From the NCBI GenBank assembly GCA_947650285.1, contig CANTFL010000007.1:62001-126000 (forward strand): a DNA stretch of 64,000 nucleotides, given 5' to 3'. Position numbers and translations under genes: made by a program. The notes beneath the pieces were generated by a model. That model was not told where the DNA came from. It was given only the letters and a program-made list of their open reading frames with translations, and did no database searches. The DNA comes from Hyaloperonospora brassicae (Eukaryota > Oomycota > Peronosporomycetes > Peronosporales > Peronosporaceae). The first letter of the stretch is position 1, and every line of letters starts with the position of its first letter. Shown here one piece after another: positions 21,578 to 32,641 of the stretch.

Positions 21578-21843
21578 GCGGGAGATGGTCGGGCGTTGGT
21601 GGTTAGCATCGGATGGAGGGCGTGGTGTGTTGCAGAGAGACGAATGATCTGGTACGACAAACTACTGGCACTTGTAGGGTGAAGAAGCAAATCACAGCTG
21701 ATGGCTTGAGTTGCTTGTACGGCAGCTCATGCTGCGAATCGGCAGACCCTCGATGCAATACAACCGTCTGGTACAAGCATGGGAGTTGTAAATGGTTGCG
21801 TATTTCCTTATGCCATCTCGACACAAGCGTGCTGAGCCCATGT

Positions 21844-22694
<851 letters not shown>

Positions 22695-22767
22695 TCACAC
22701 AGCGAGTACGATCGCCTCATTGGACGAGATGCAAACGTCTCTCTCTTCTGATTGGACACGGACCACC

Positions 22768-23821
22768 CTACTGCACGTCGGGTTCCCCTTTCGACGTGCC
22801 AGCCCCAGCTCGAGGAATCGTCGCCTTGCGAGCAGCTACGACATAGTCGAACCCAAAGCGTATCTTGCGCTGCTCGTCGTGTGCGGCATTCGCTGACCCG
22901 AACTTCTCTTCGATCCGTTGGTCCAGACGGTCGAGTGCTTGGAATAAGTGGTCGCGTAGTGCAGTGTCCTTGAGCAGCGGTACGTACCGTCTTCCCACCT
23001 CCAGCTGACGCGTGATACCGGCGCGCGTGTACACATTCACGAAACGGACGCTATCGGTGACGGCCATTCCTGCCTTCTCGAGCTGACGCTGCGACCACTC
23101 GATGGGAAACTCGCGGTACACGCGACGCCCGGCAAGCAGCAAGCACGCGTCTCGCGTCCGTGCCACCTCCTGGATCAGCTTTCCCGTTTCGAGAAGCTCG
23201 AGGTCGTTGTTGCTGCCGTCTGCTGGCGCTTGAGATTCGCTCAATGGCTGCAGTCCCACCAGATAGATCCTGCCTCCTGGCGTCAATAGCTCCTCGAGTC
23301 GAGCACAGATCTCGTCTTGGTAGTAGGGCGCAAAGCCTTCCATTGCTCCCACGAGGTAGTCTACACTCACGAGCACAAGCACCACCACCACCACCAATGC
23401 AGCACACGACATGAGTGCCATCGACACTTTGATCGGTGTCCAGTTGCAGTGGGTCTCAATGCCCAAGCGCATGATGCCAATGAACTTCACCGGCAATAAT
23501 GACGTCGAACGTCTGCTCCTTGGCCAGAAACGTGGCGTCTTGCCAATTGCCCACCCGGACCGTTAGGCGCGTGCTCTCCTTGTCGAAAGCAGCCGTGAGG
23601 TCATTGGCCAAAGGAGTTTCCCCCGTCACAGCGACGACGTCCGTGATCCGATCAGGCGTAGCGGTGCCGCGCAGAAGCCACGTGAGCGAGTGGCGACCTG
23701 TACCAGCGTCAAGAACGCGGCCCCAAGCGTTGCCAAAGCTCGAGCAGTGCTCGCGCTCGCGCTCTTCGATCCATCGGAAGAGCGCGTCCGTCGTGGCAGC
23801 CGCAGGACGAGCTGTCGTCAT
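22768..23821 (-). CDS. SAM-dependent methyltransferase (two exons)
   Basis: Proposed exons are 23491-23821 and 22768-23360, with a GT-AG intron of 130 bp; the joined frame has 308 codons. Near residue 35 the protein has R-V-L-D-A-G-T-G-R-H-S, a class I methyltransferase motif I (SAM-binding glycine loop). F-D-V-I-I-A-D-Y-L-V-G-A is assembled across the intron, giving the motif IV region. L-L-T-P-G-G-R-I-Y-L-V-G is the usual post-motif strand. The substrate cannot be told. The start M-T-T-A-R-P at 23821 is chosen because it leaves a normal short N-terminus; an in-frame ATG at 23851 is an alternative. The phosphatase gene follows in tandem. Confidence 0.82.
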
Positions 23822-23929
23822 AGATACCAAAGCAGTCGATGTGCTGCACATGTGCAATGTGGTGTTCCGTACGTAAGTGAAGCGGTCAGTGCCGCGGCAG
23901 TTATGCACCGAACGTGCGTGACCCACAGC

Positions 23930-26028
23930 TTCTTGACAGTGGCTGAGTAGATGGGTCTGTGCCTCGCTATGGTGGTCGACGCAGCACTACGGTGGCCGAT
24001 GAACGAACGAGGAATAGTGTGTGCATGTGGTAAGCCGTACATGGCCAACGAAGAGAGTGGGTACGTACATATGTTGTACGCAAGTGGCTCTGGGACTGAA
24101 AGAATGAATACACTGGTGGCAACAAGCGCTCGAGCGACCTCTCGATCGAGCTAAGGACTCGTGCGGCTCAGTGCTGGCACAAGCGTCTGAATGGCCATAC
24201 AATGTCCGCTGTGGCGGTACGATATAGGACCATCGGAGATGGGTTGCGGCAGTAGACGAACGACCCTGTCGATGCCGTGTCTACCGCTTGTGCGATCTGC
24301 TACTCACTTACGAGACAACGCTTTGTTGCGAACGCACTGACTGCTTGTTCCTCTACGTGCGATTGCAGCTGTCAATGTGATTTGCATCCACGAGCGTCTA
24401 TGAGCACACGGTCTGTTTCGCATGTAGAGGGCTTGCACGATCGTGCTCGGTATACACATTGGTGCTACCCAGAGCCTGTCGTCCGTGTACTGCCAGAAGA
24501 TTGCAACGGTCTTGACTTTGAAGTCCATACCATACGTCGGCTCTGGTTACACCAAAAGTGCTGCCCGTGTTGTTGGAACGCTTTGACTGAAAACATGCGG
24601 GAGCTGTGTGATAAAGCCGATGTAGCATATCGATCGGTACGTGCCTGAGCACGTTTGGGATTACCATGTAGACTTTCGACCTCTTGTTTAGTGAACAGTC
24701 ATGGACACTCTCGTACGGCCGCTGAGCTATGTTCAGACCAATGTGACATCACAGAGACAAGTTCGCTCCTGATTCGATATCCCACGAAGTATTTCCATTC
24801 GCAGTGGACGGTGAAGTACTGCCCGTTGACGGTGTTCGTCACAGAGGTCGGTACGCGAACGAAAAAATTGAGTCGAGCTTCCGAAATGTATACTTCTCCA
24901 TGATTGGAAAGCGACGTCGTCGCGTGTCCCACAGGCACTCGCACAAGTGCTTCGCGGACGATGCGTATCAAGCGATGACTGCTTTTAGCTGCGTTTGAGC
25001 ACGCGCGGCTACTATCAGTGATTTTATGTCGAGTCACGATTCTGAGCATGCATGACGGAGTCACGTGCGTAAGAGGAGTAGGACGTGAACGATTGTAATC
25101 GCTATTTCCTGATCAGCGATAGTTGTTGGAGCTTACTGTGATCTTTACCTCATACTTACTGTTCAACGCAGTACTTCTTGCTCTATGGTAAGTCCGTGCG
25201 ATCATTGTGGTGCGATAAATTGGATAAAGCTGCAGACGTGTGGACAAATACAAGAGAACGATGAGCTTTTGGCTACACATCGCATCACGGCGCGAGTGTT
25301 TGGGCTTTTGTGTAACTCATAGCTACGCTACATCGCTCTCGTGCATGTGATGTGTGCACCAGTTTTTCTCTCCTCGCAAATTGCTCCAAATCTTACGCAC
25401 GTCTTAGGATAGAGTAGTCGATAGCTGTGTAATCTACGCTGGCCAGGATTAACATGAGAATGGGTCGACTTGATTGAATCGCGAAACAACTTCTTGTATT
25501 GACCGTTTGCTTGGCTTTGTGTCTGTCGTCGACTTTGCGTATGTGGATCGGCAGGTAACGGTAACTTTGTGGTGGCAAATGAGACTTTGACTGGTCAGCT
25601 ACTACCCTGCACGACTTTGTCAAGTGCACCACGACGCAAACCTGAACTTGTACGTGTTGGGAGCGAGCAATCTTCATTTGCACACCGATGCGCCGGAATC
25701 TCGTGGTGATGATACCGGTTTTGCAGGTACAAACGATACCAGAGAAAACCGTTAGTGCTGTTTCCAGCAGCTTGCTTGGACGTGTGGTCAACTTTTGCAC
25801 TGATGAAACAAGTTGTACATCATCAAAAACATCACTAAGTCGCTATATTGACATGTACAAGCGGCATCAGTTATGTCTGTGCGCCTTTCAACAGATACGC
25901 GGGTGTGTAGTAGTCACGCAACCATACATTTCACGCAGTTGAACAGGCCACATCAAGTAGCAGACTCTATACTTGGGCATCCAAGAGGCGGAATCAAGCC
26001 CCTACGATACCTCACATCAGAGCACACA
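23930..26028. other. Intergenic region, no supported gene
   Basis: About 2.1 kb with frames up to about 135 codons on both strands, none with a recognisable domain or a signal peptide followed by a plausible mature protein. A Cys-rich frame at 24277-24648 (plus) was inspected and not recognised. Confidence 0.45.
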
Positions 26029-26532
26029 CTAGCCCTTCACCAGATAGACAACATAACCTCCAGCTAGTGCAATGGCTGCAATGATCGTAAGCGGCTTCAC
26101 CTGCCCTTTCATGATGATCTTCCAGGCTTCCAGCTTTGTGAACTCCTTTGGAGCCTCAGCTGCCACAGCCTTCGCTTGGTCTGTCCCAGTCTTCGCATCG
26201 CCCGTCGCCGCCTTTGCTGCGTTGGCAACACTCTTCCCATCGCCGAACTGGAAATGCTTATTCACAAATTGCTTGAAGTTTGTAGCAAAAGGGACCCTTT
26301 CGGACGCTGTCTCGAGCTTCACAATGTGGTCCGGATTCAGTGCCCTCTCTTCGTCTTCAGCCTCCGCTTTAATCTCCTTCTCGCTGCCCTTGAGGAAATG
26401 CACCGCGTTACCAGTGCTCATCCCCGCGATTTCCGGACCCGACTCTTGCTCGGCGACCGGGACAATGCCATACGCTCTACCGAAACTGCAGCAGCATAAC
26501 GTGAGGGCGTATACCACGAGCACGAGACGCAT
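26029..26532 (-). CDS. Secreted protein with degenerate RXLR and EER motifs (candidate effector)
   Basis: Starting at the ATG at 26532 the protein has 167 residues. Residues 1 to about 20 form a signal peptide (M-R-L-V-L-V-V-Y-A-L-T-L-C-C-C). H-F-L-K at residues 45-48 occupies the place of an RXLR motif, and E-D-E-E-R at 59-63 is a good dEER motif. Oomycete RXLR effectors have RXLR then EER within about 60 residues of the start; downy mildew effectors often have variant first motifs. The C-terminal part has an Ala/Lys-rich region and ends in a hydrophobic segment (about 146-164) with a short basic tail. If translocated it may insert into a host membrane. A frame extension to 26676 gives a less likely N-terminus. 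It is a candidate effector, not a proven one. Confidence 0.72.
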   Translation of the reverse strand: MRLVLVVYALTLCCCSFGRAYGIVPVAEQESGPEIAGMSTGNAVHFLKGSEKEIKAEAEDEERALNPDHIVKLETASERVPFATNFKQFVNKHFQFGDGKSVANAAKAATGDAKTGTDQAKAVAAEAPKEFTKLEAWKIIMKGQVKPLTIIAAIALAGGYVVYLVKG

Positions 26533-26878
26533 TTGAGTCACTCTGAAAGCGTTTACGGAACCGAATCGAATGTGTGCAGAGAGCGGGGGTAGGAACGCAG
26601 CCGACAGTGGATAAATCGTGAGGCTTTGCAGGCCCGCAGTCCACCAATCAATCATGCTCTGAAGTAGCTGTATCACACGTCACGTTCGAATCAGGACGCT
26701 CGGTTCATGAACGGTTGTGTGCCATGTCCGGGTGCACGACAGCGACGCGTCCGTACCGCATTGGACCGAACCGAATGGAGGAGTCACTCGAGCCACGTGT
26801 GGCCAGTTGCATCGCTACTTCAGCAAGCCAGCCCCGTCCGACGAAAGCCACAAACCACCTCAACACGTGCCAAAGGCA

Positions 26879-26950
26879 ACCATTGTCGCGCGATGCTAGT
26901 GGTCCTGTCACCATTGTCGCGCGATGCTAGTGGTCCTGTCACCATTGTCG
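26879..26950. repeat. 31-bp tandem repeat, 2.3 copies
   Basis: Two perfect copies of a 31-bp unit starting ACCATTGTCGCGCGATGCTA lie at 26879-26909 and 26910-26940, followed by a partial third copy (ACCATTGTCG). Confidence 0.9.
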
Positions 26951-28137
26951 TCCATTGGCATCGCAGCCCGCAAGTTTGCGTGTCATGTGTGAACTAATAC
27001 TACACATGTGGTCATATTTCGTGAATTCCCAGCAAACCACTCGCGATGCTCACTACTGTACCGCTACGTCGTGCCGAATTCCGTTTCGCCTGAGCCACGA
27101 CTGGTCTGAAGGATGGCAACACGGCAACCCCCTGTTAGTACTATCGATCTTGTCTACTGGAGCTCTTCCAGTGCGCCTACCGTTCCAACGCATCCAAAGT
27201 GTGTCGTTAAATCAACGATTTACGCTGCACACAGCCAGAAGCTCGTAGGCTCAGCGCTTGGCACCAACACTGACTGTCGTCACTCGTTCGCCGGTAGATG
27301 TATCAAGTGTAGAGAACTGAGCTTAGGTTTCTGCTCCTGATGCAATTCGACTCTTTTGGTACGGCGCTACACGCGGTAGTTCAGTGACTCCTGCTAAGCC
27401 AGCGACGTGCTAACGTCCCTCGTCAACGCCAACGTCCCTCGCCTCTATCACGGGTTTCTCCTGCCTCAAGTGAAGAACGTCTTTGCAAGTCAACCTCAAC
27501 ATCGCTACAAAGAGGAAACAAAGTTGCGCGAGCGTAGACAGCGCTCTGTATTGCATCTGTCCATCCGCTGGCGCGAAGTCGAGCAGCGACCGGAACGGCA
27601 TGAACATGTGCGGCAATGGAAAGCTGATGCTTTCGTATTCTGGACGAGAACGTCACTTGACGAGGCCTTCTCCTCACCATATATACATGCGACCAGGAAA
27701 CGGAGATCGAAGCTCGGGAACTTCGGAGCAAGCGAATGTTCCGTGTTTGAGGGTACAACCTCATGGCGTCAATATAATCGACACGAGCACAAGCGTTTCG
27801 CTGTGGTCTGTAAGACGCGAGAGAGTGAGTGAGTGTGTGTGTGGATCAGATCGTACCGTCACGACTGCTCCAGCCGAGATTGTCTACGGTAGAAAGGGGT
27901 TCAATCTGAAGTAAGACGCTGGCGGGTGCCGGCAAAACATAGCGACAGAGCCCAGTAGAAGTCTGCAGATACTGACGGTGAGGACATTTCGCGAGAGAGG
28001 TCATGTGTTTCTGGCAGCAAGTTTAGCAAGGTTTCGAACGAGTCCCAAGCGTCAACTAACGTTGCGTCGATGGAAATCTGCCACGATCGTCAAGAACGAC
28101 CGTATATAGACAATGTCCTCGTGACGACGACGCATGC

Positions 28138-28177
28138 AGACTACGCCCAGTCACGCTTATGTGACTGAGCGTAGTCT
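28138..28177. repeat. 17-bp hairpin
   Basis: AGACTACGCCCAGTCAC at 28138-28154 pairs with GTGACTGAGCGTAGTCT at 28161-28177, giving 17 bp with one mismatch and a 6-nt loop. No T-run follows and no gene borders it closely. Confidence 0.75.
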
Positions 28178-29862
28178 CTTGACAGCAATTTGAGTTAGCT
28201 GTGTGAAGCTGGGTCGAGTCGAGGTGTCGATGGAAGCAGTGACAAAGGTGTGGGACGCAAGTCACTGCCGTCGCCAACGTTGCCTCGTATTTTTACGCTG
28301 CCCTTGCTGAAGCACAGGGTCAGAGGCATACGCTAGCCGAGTATGTTGGACAACGGCGGCCTGCTGTCATCGCTGGACTCTGGAGTACCGAAGTGTTAGG
28401 CTCGGCGGTAGCAAGCTGGAGCCGATCGAAGTCTGGGGGATAAAACTGAATGGGGGCACATGCTTTCCAACCGGTCGCAGTCGTGGGAGAAAAGGTATCG
28501 TGAAGTGCGAACAAGCACGGCAGGTTGAGCGACGTCACATACCAACAACAAGAAGGATTAGATAGGGCAAAAACATCCTAAAGGACCTGTGATAGCTTGC
28601 AGTATGTTTCTAGGATTCTCTAGCAAGCTGGCATCTCAAGCGAGGTCGTGAACGTTTTGTGATATACAGCGACCTGAGTACTACTACTACACATGGTCAT
28701 CGCTAAGCTGTTGGGCGGGGGGGGGTCCTGGATCCTTCGACATTGCGCGGGAGTGCCAGGTTGCACGTGAGCGTATCCTTCGCATGTTCAAGACGGCTGG
28801 AAAGTAGTGCCGAGCCTTCACTTAGCATCGGCGGGGCCGACGGAAGTGCACACTATTTCTGTTTGCTTGCCGCAGTATTCTGCATTAGATTGACTTTAGT
28901 TCCAATGCTAACGTGCGATAGTTGCGCAGCTCTACGGTGAGACTCGAAGCAGCGTCGAACGGAAAATAACACTGCGAAGCAACGACTACTCGCGCGTGCA
29001 AAGCGTTTGCTTTATTTCCGCCAGCTCAAAGGCTTGAGCGTAAACGGCCTCGCGCCCCATTCGCCAATTCTGCCACTTGTGCTGCACAGAGTGTATAGAC
29101 TTGTGGCCAGCACAGACACTAGCGTGTTCGCTCGCTACACCTTATCTACACGCGCGACACTGTGCAGAATAGTAGCAGTCTTTTGTTCGCATGATACTGT
29201 AAGTGATCAACTCTGTGCTTTGGGGGTTTTCAAGAGAAGCGCTAACGCAGTTTTCTTGCGTCTCTGAACTTGCACTTTCGGTCATGCTCAAGCACATAAA
29301 ATCAGGCAATCGATCTTTTTCGTTGCCCCAGAAGGAATTTCAGTGTGTTCTGTACATCGCTGTGCAAGTCACGTACAACTATAGGAAGCGGCTATGGTTG
29401 GTGAAGGCACTCATATTTTCGTGAGGAGTGGATCCCTGGATCCAGCAGATGAATGCCATCTGACGTCGCAGGACCCACCACAAAAAGTACCACAACGATA
29501 GCCGATCTCACCAAACGCCAGACGCTAAGCTTTGCCGACTCCTATTTGTATGCACACGGAGCCTGCATCGCGATTGCCCACTCGGTAAAGAAAGAGTGTG
29601 TGAGATGCACCGAGCGGCAAAACGTGCAAACAGAGGTCTTTGACCAACAACAACTTCTTCATCCATTCCTTTCAGGTCCTCCTCTACACCTCCTCTGTCC
29701 TCTTCCCCAGCTCACGGATTTACGCGGCGCTAGCAGCTCACGTTGCTACATCGGGTTCTGCTACATACATTTTCGGTCTGACGAATATTCGAGGTCCAGC
29801 TTTTCTAGCGGCGGAGGTTTCTGTCCCGCGCCATCCTGATCCAGAGTGTCCTCCTTCTGTTT

Positions 29863-30843
29863 CTACGACCCCTTCGTCGCCACTTTATCCGGTGTACTCT
29901 GCTCCGGATCGTCCTCCCCATTCTGTTTATCCGTCCCCTTCGTCGCCGCTTTATCCGGCGTACTCTGCTCCGTCGTATTGTTTGGTGGCTCCTGCACCAC
30001 GTTCCCCTCCTTCGCTTTCGCCTTCCTCGCCTCTTCCTCTTTCGCCTTCTTCGCCTCTTCCTCTTTCGCCTTCTTCGCCTCTTCCTCTTTCGCCTTCTTT
30101 GCCTCTTCCTCTTTCGCCTTCTTCGCTTCTTCCTCTTTCGCCTTCTTCGCCTCTTCCTCTTTCGCCTTCTTCGCCTCTTCCTCTTTCGCCTTCTTCGCCT
30201 CTTCCTCTTTCGCCTTCTTCGCCTGCTCCTCTTTCTCCTTCCTCGCCTGCTCCTCTTTCTCCTTCCTCGCCTTCTCCTCTTTCTCCTTCCTCGCCTTCTC
30301 CTCTTTCTCCTTCCTCGCCTTCTCCTCCTCTTTCGCCTTTCGCTCTTTCTCCTTCTTCTCCTCCTGTTCCTTTTTCTCTTTCTCCTTCCTCGCCTTCTCC
30401 TCCTCTCTTTCCTTCTTCTCTTTCTCCTTCCTCGCCTTCTCCTCTTCTTTCGCCTTCCTCTCCTTCTCCTTGTCCGCATCGCTGTTCTCGCCACCTCCTC
30501 CCTTTACCAGGCCACCCTTCGGGTTCTCCTGCTCCACGTTCTCCTGCGTCGTCTGGTTCTCCTTCTCTTTGTCCCCACCGCTCTTGTCGTCACCCCCTCC
30601 CTTTGTCAGGCCAACCTTCGGGTTCTCTTTCTCCCCAGTTTCTTGCAGCGTGCTCTCCGTGGGGTTCGGATTTAGAGCTGCAAGGCCCTCGCCGTCTGCA
30701 GAAGGAAACCCTTTGCTGCCACCCAGTCGACGGCTGGCCCGCAGGTTCCCGACACATTCTTTCTTCGCCATCGCTGAGGCAGCGCTGGTGGCAGTCGTGG
30801 CCGCAGCCATAGCAGCAAAGCCGAGAACGTACGACAGCTTCAT
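29863..30843 (-). CDS. Secreted Lys/Glu-rich repeat protein with GNLR motif (candidate effector), paralogue A
   Basis: This intronless 326-residue protein starts with a signal peptide ([16 protein letters not shown]). Soon after comes [12 protein letters not shown] at about residues 31-42. G-N-L-R sits where an RXLR motif would be; the paralogue at 57834-60419 has R-N-L-R at the equivalent place. The middle is a charged region of tandem E-E-A-K-K-A-K and A-R-K-E-K-E units, likely a long helix or coiled coil. The C-terminus has two copies of a P-E-Q-S-T-P-D-K-x-A-T-K-G unit. No enzymatic domain is seen. A role as a secreted host-interacting or wall protein is an inference. Confidence 0.75.
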   Translation of the reverse strand: MKLSYVLGFAAMAAATTATSAASAMAKKECVGNLRASRRLGGSKGFPSADGEGLAALNPNPTESTLQETGEKENPKVGLTKGGGDDKSGGDKEKENQTTQENVEQENPKGGLVKGGGGENSDADKEKERKAKEEEKARKEKEKKEREEEKARKEKEKKEQEEKKEKERKAKEEEKARKEKEEKARKEKEEKARKEKEEQARKEKEEQAKKAKEEEAKKAKEEEAKKAKEEEAKKAKEEEAKKAKEEEAKKAKEEEAKKAKEEEAKKAKEEEARKAKAKEGNVVQEPPNNTTEQSTPDKAATKGTDKQNGEDDPEQSTPDKVATKGS

Positions 30844-30908
30844 GATGCGTGAAGGTTGCGTTGGTTAAGTTGGTCCAGTCCGAATCGGAGTGGTGGGGTT
30901 GGCGTGGC

Positions 30909-30922
30909 AATTTCCAGAATGA
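30909..30922 (-). promoter_or_regulatory. Degraded oomycete Inr/FPR core promoter element
   Basis: The minus-strand TCATTCTGGAAATT sits 77 nt upstream of the ATG at 30843. It corresponds in position to the perfect element at 60485-60498 of the paralogue, but the CAATTT half has diverged. Confidence 0.55.
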
Positions 30923-31084
30923 ACGATTCGGATGCCAGCGGTCGAGTGCGGACCGACACCGCTGCTGCTGCCCGCGGTCTGTTTTGCTTGCACGGCACTG
31001 ACGTCCAAGCGACGGCTCGTGGTGTCTTCCCCTACAGCTCTGCTCGCTGCATTGTATCTGCGACGCCACAACCGCTTTGAGTCA

Positions 31085-31714
31085 GTTGTGGGTCGACAGA
31101 GACTGTAACCTGTTTGTCTCCAGCAGCTGCTCTCCAGTACGATCTCTGGGATCTGTTCATCAGAATTACTCACAGCACGAGAAACGGGACATCAGACATG
31201 CGCCGTCAACGAGGTACGTATCAGGTCATGCGGTACGAGGGAAACGCTCGACGAGAGGCAGTTTGAACGGGCTCAGCCAAACACGAGGACGATGCACACG
31301 TCGAAGCCGACATGTGGCCGTCGTGGCGAAAGCGTTCAAAGTCTCGACGTTGCGGCTAAAAAATAGAAGCGACGTCTTGCCCATCTTCGAACGCTTTCGC
31401 CACGACGCGACACGACACAGTTCAATTTCATACGCTCAGTTGCATACGCTCTTTCCACACGTGTGGGCCGTGCGTTCTAATGTTCGACACGTCTGCTTCG
31501 GTGTAACGGGGTGTCGTTGTCATATCGCTCTTTCGTGAATTGGCCAAGAAGCTCATTTAACAGCTGCGATGGTAAAGGGTGTGGTCAGTGATGTTTTCTC
31601 CACTCACTGCGTGGACTGTCCATTACAGGACTGGGAGCTCATTGGCCGCACGTTCGTACGTTTGTCGACATGTGTTGCCGGAGCTTTTACGTGCGCTTGC
31701 AGATGAAAGCAAAG
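31085..31714. other. Duplicated flanking sequence, no gene seen
   Basis: This is upstream flank of paralogue A, matching about 60.66-61.27 kb. The match is strong to about 31.35 kb and weaker beyond. Open frames such as 31077-31538 are not preserved as a protein in the other copy. Confidence 0.5.
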
Positions 31715-31716
31715 TA

Positions 31717-31932
31717 CAGTAGAACTTCTCTTAGCCAATACAATTGGGCAATTAAAAATAGGTAGTAGAGGATAGTAGGTCGAAGGGGTACGTACGGTAG
31801 TCACGTGATCAACGTGCAATTGTGCACTATTTAGAGGTGCAACAATAGTTACCACATTCGGCCGGAAACGTTTTATTTTTGCAAGGGGTTATTAGCTACT
31901 AGAGAATTAGCGAAGAGGGGTAGGGTTGACTG
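31717..31932. mobile_element. Pogo/Tigger-like MITE
   Basis: A 216-bp segment begins CAGTAGAACTTCTCTTAGCC and ends, read inward from the right, CAGTCAACCCTACCCCTCTT. These are related, imperfect terminal inverted repeats. It is flanked on both sides by TA (31715-31716 and 31933-31934), the target duplication of Tc1/mariner-pogo elements. It has no coding capacity. It is absent from the matching place in the second duplicated block. Confidence 0.62.
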
Positions 31933-31952
31933 TAGTCATCGCCTCCACCACT

Positions 31953-31957
31953 GTCTC
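31953..31957. repeat. Target-site duplication (GTCTC), left copy
   Basis: GTCTC immediately precedes the LTR element; the same five bases follow it at 39923-39927. A 5-bp duplication is standard for Ty3/gypsy integration. Confidence 0.9.
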
Positions 31958-32534
31958 TGTAGCGGAGCTACACAGCTCCTTAAGTCAGAGGATGACTTTA
32001 CGCTCAATGAGCAACTTTGGTTCAAAGAACCCGACTCAGAGAGTCAACAGCTCAGAGAGCCACAAGGGTGGTTCAGAGAACCCGACTCAGAGAGTCAACA
32101 GCTCAGAGAGCTTAAAGGGTGGTTCAGAGAACCCGACTCAGAGAGTCAACAGCTCAGAGAGCTTACGGTCCCCGTTCCAGAGGGACCAAACGATTCAAAA
32201 GAATCACAGCACAGAGTGCTCGAGGACAAGTTACCTTTACAGGCGTTGCTTCTGTCCTCCCGATCAAAGACGCCTCGTAAGGCACGTGTCTTATGTTGAT
32301 CAAAATGGGAACTGAATTTTATTTCTTCATTTAACCTAAAAGAACACCTTAGAACAACGTATTTAACCTGCCCTAAATAACCTCTTAAAAGATCTTGCAA
32401 TCAATTGATGACAGACACCAGTCTTCAACAATTGATACGCTCACTGTGTTCTAATATTACCCTATAGGGTACCCCCCTCTCGTGTGTGCACCACACCTAT
32501 CGTCGGCTACCAGCCGACGTGTAACCCCGTTACA
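31958..32534 (-). repeat. 3' LTR of the chromovirus (577 bp)
   Basis: It starts TGTAGCGGAG and ends GTTACA on the plus strand. It is highly similar to the other LTR except for a missing 51-bp unit and a few single changes. It contains three units of a 51-bp tandem repeat (about 32029-32171). Confidence 0.93.
32029..32171. repeat. 51-bp tandem repeat in the LTR, 3 units
   Basis: Units share GAACCCGACTCAGAGAGTCA and AACAGCTCAGAGAGC. Since 51 is divisible by three, any frame open through one unit stays open, giving repeated 17-residue peptides that I regard as incidental. Confidence 0.85.
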
Positions 32535-32546
32535 CCCTCCCCCACC
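32535..32546 (-). other. Polypurine tract of the chromovirus
   Basis: The minus strand reads GGTGGGGGAGGG directly before the 3' LTR, the expected place for the plus-strand DNA primer. The second element has GGTGGGGAGGG at the equivalent place (56167-56177). Confidence 0.88.
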
Positions 32547-32641
32547 AGACTGACGTTACCACAAAACGTCAAATGAACTTTTCCTCGAAGAGGACGGTGT
32601 GTGTGCGCTCTAACCTCACGGTTTGCAAAGCACGAAACACC

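Larger units (their letters stand above)
26533..29862. other. Intergenic region with small repeats, no supported gene
   Basis: About 3.3 kb without a recognisable gene. It contains a 31-bp tandem repeat at 26879-26950 and a strong hairpin at 28138-28177. From about 29.3 kb it becomes similar to sequence at 57.2 kb, marking the start of the duplicated block. The frames at 27407-27914 and others show no domain. Confidence 0.45.

Noticed and set aside
24277..24648. Cys-rich 123-codon plus-strand frame
   Set aside because: Cys spacing is irregular and there is no signal peptide, so a small secreted Cys-rich protein is not supported.
29640..30868. Ser/Pro-rich (390 codons) and Phe/Ser-rich (340 codons) plus-strand frames and an Arg-rich minus-strand frame
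   Set aside because: Shadows of the low-complexity region of the minus-strand secreted protein, which has the signal peptide and promoter.
31085..31538. Possible gene in the duplicated 5' flank
   Set aside because: The reading frame is not kept in the other duplicate (60.7-61.1 kb), so conservation is at DNA level only.
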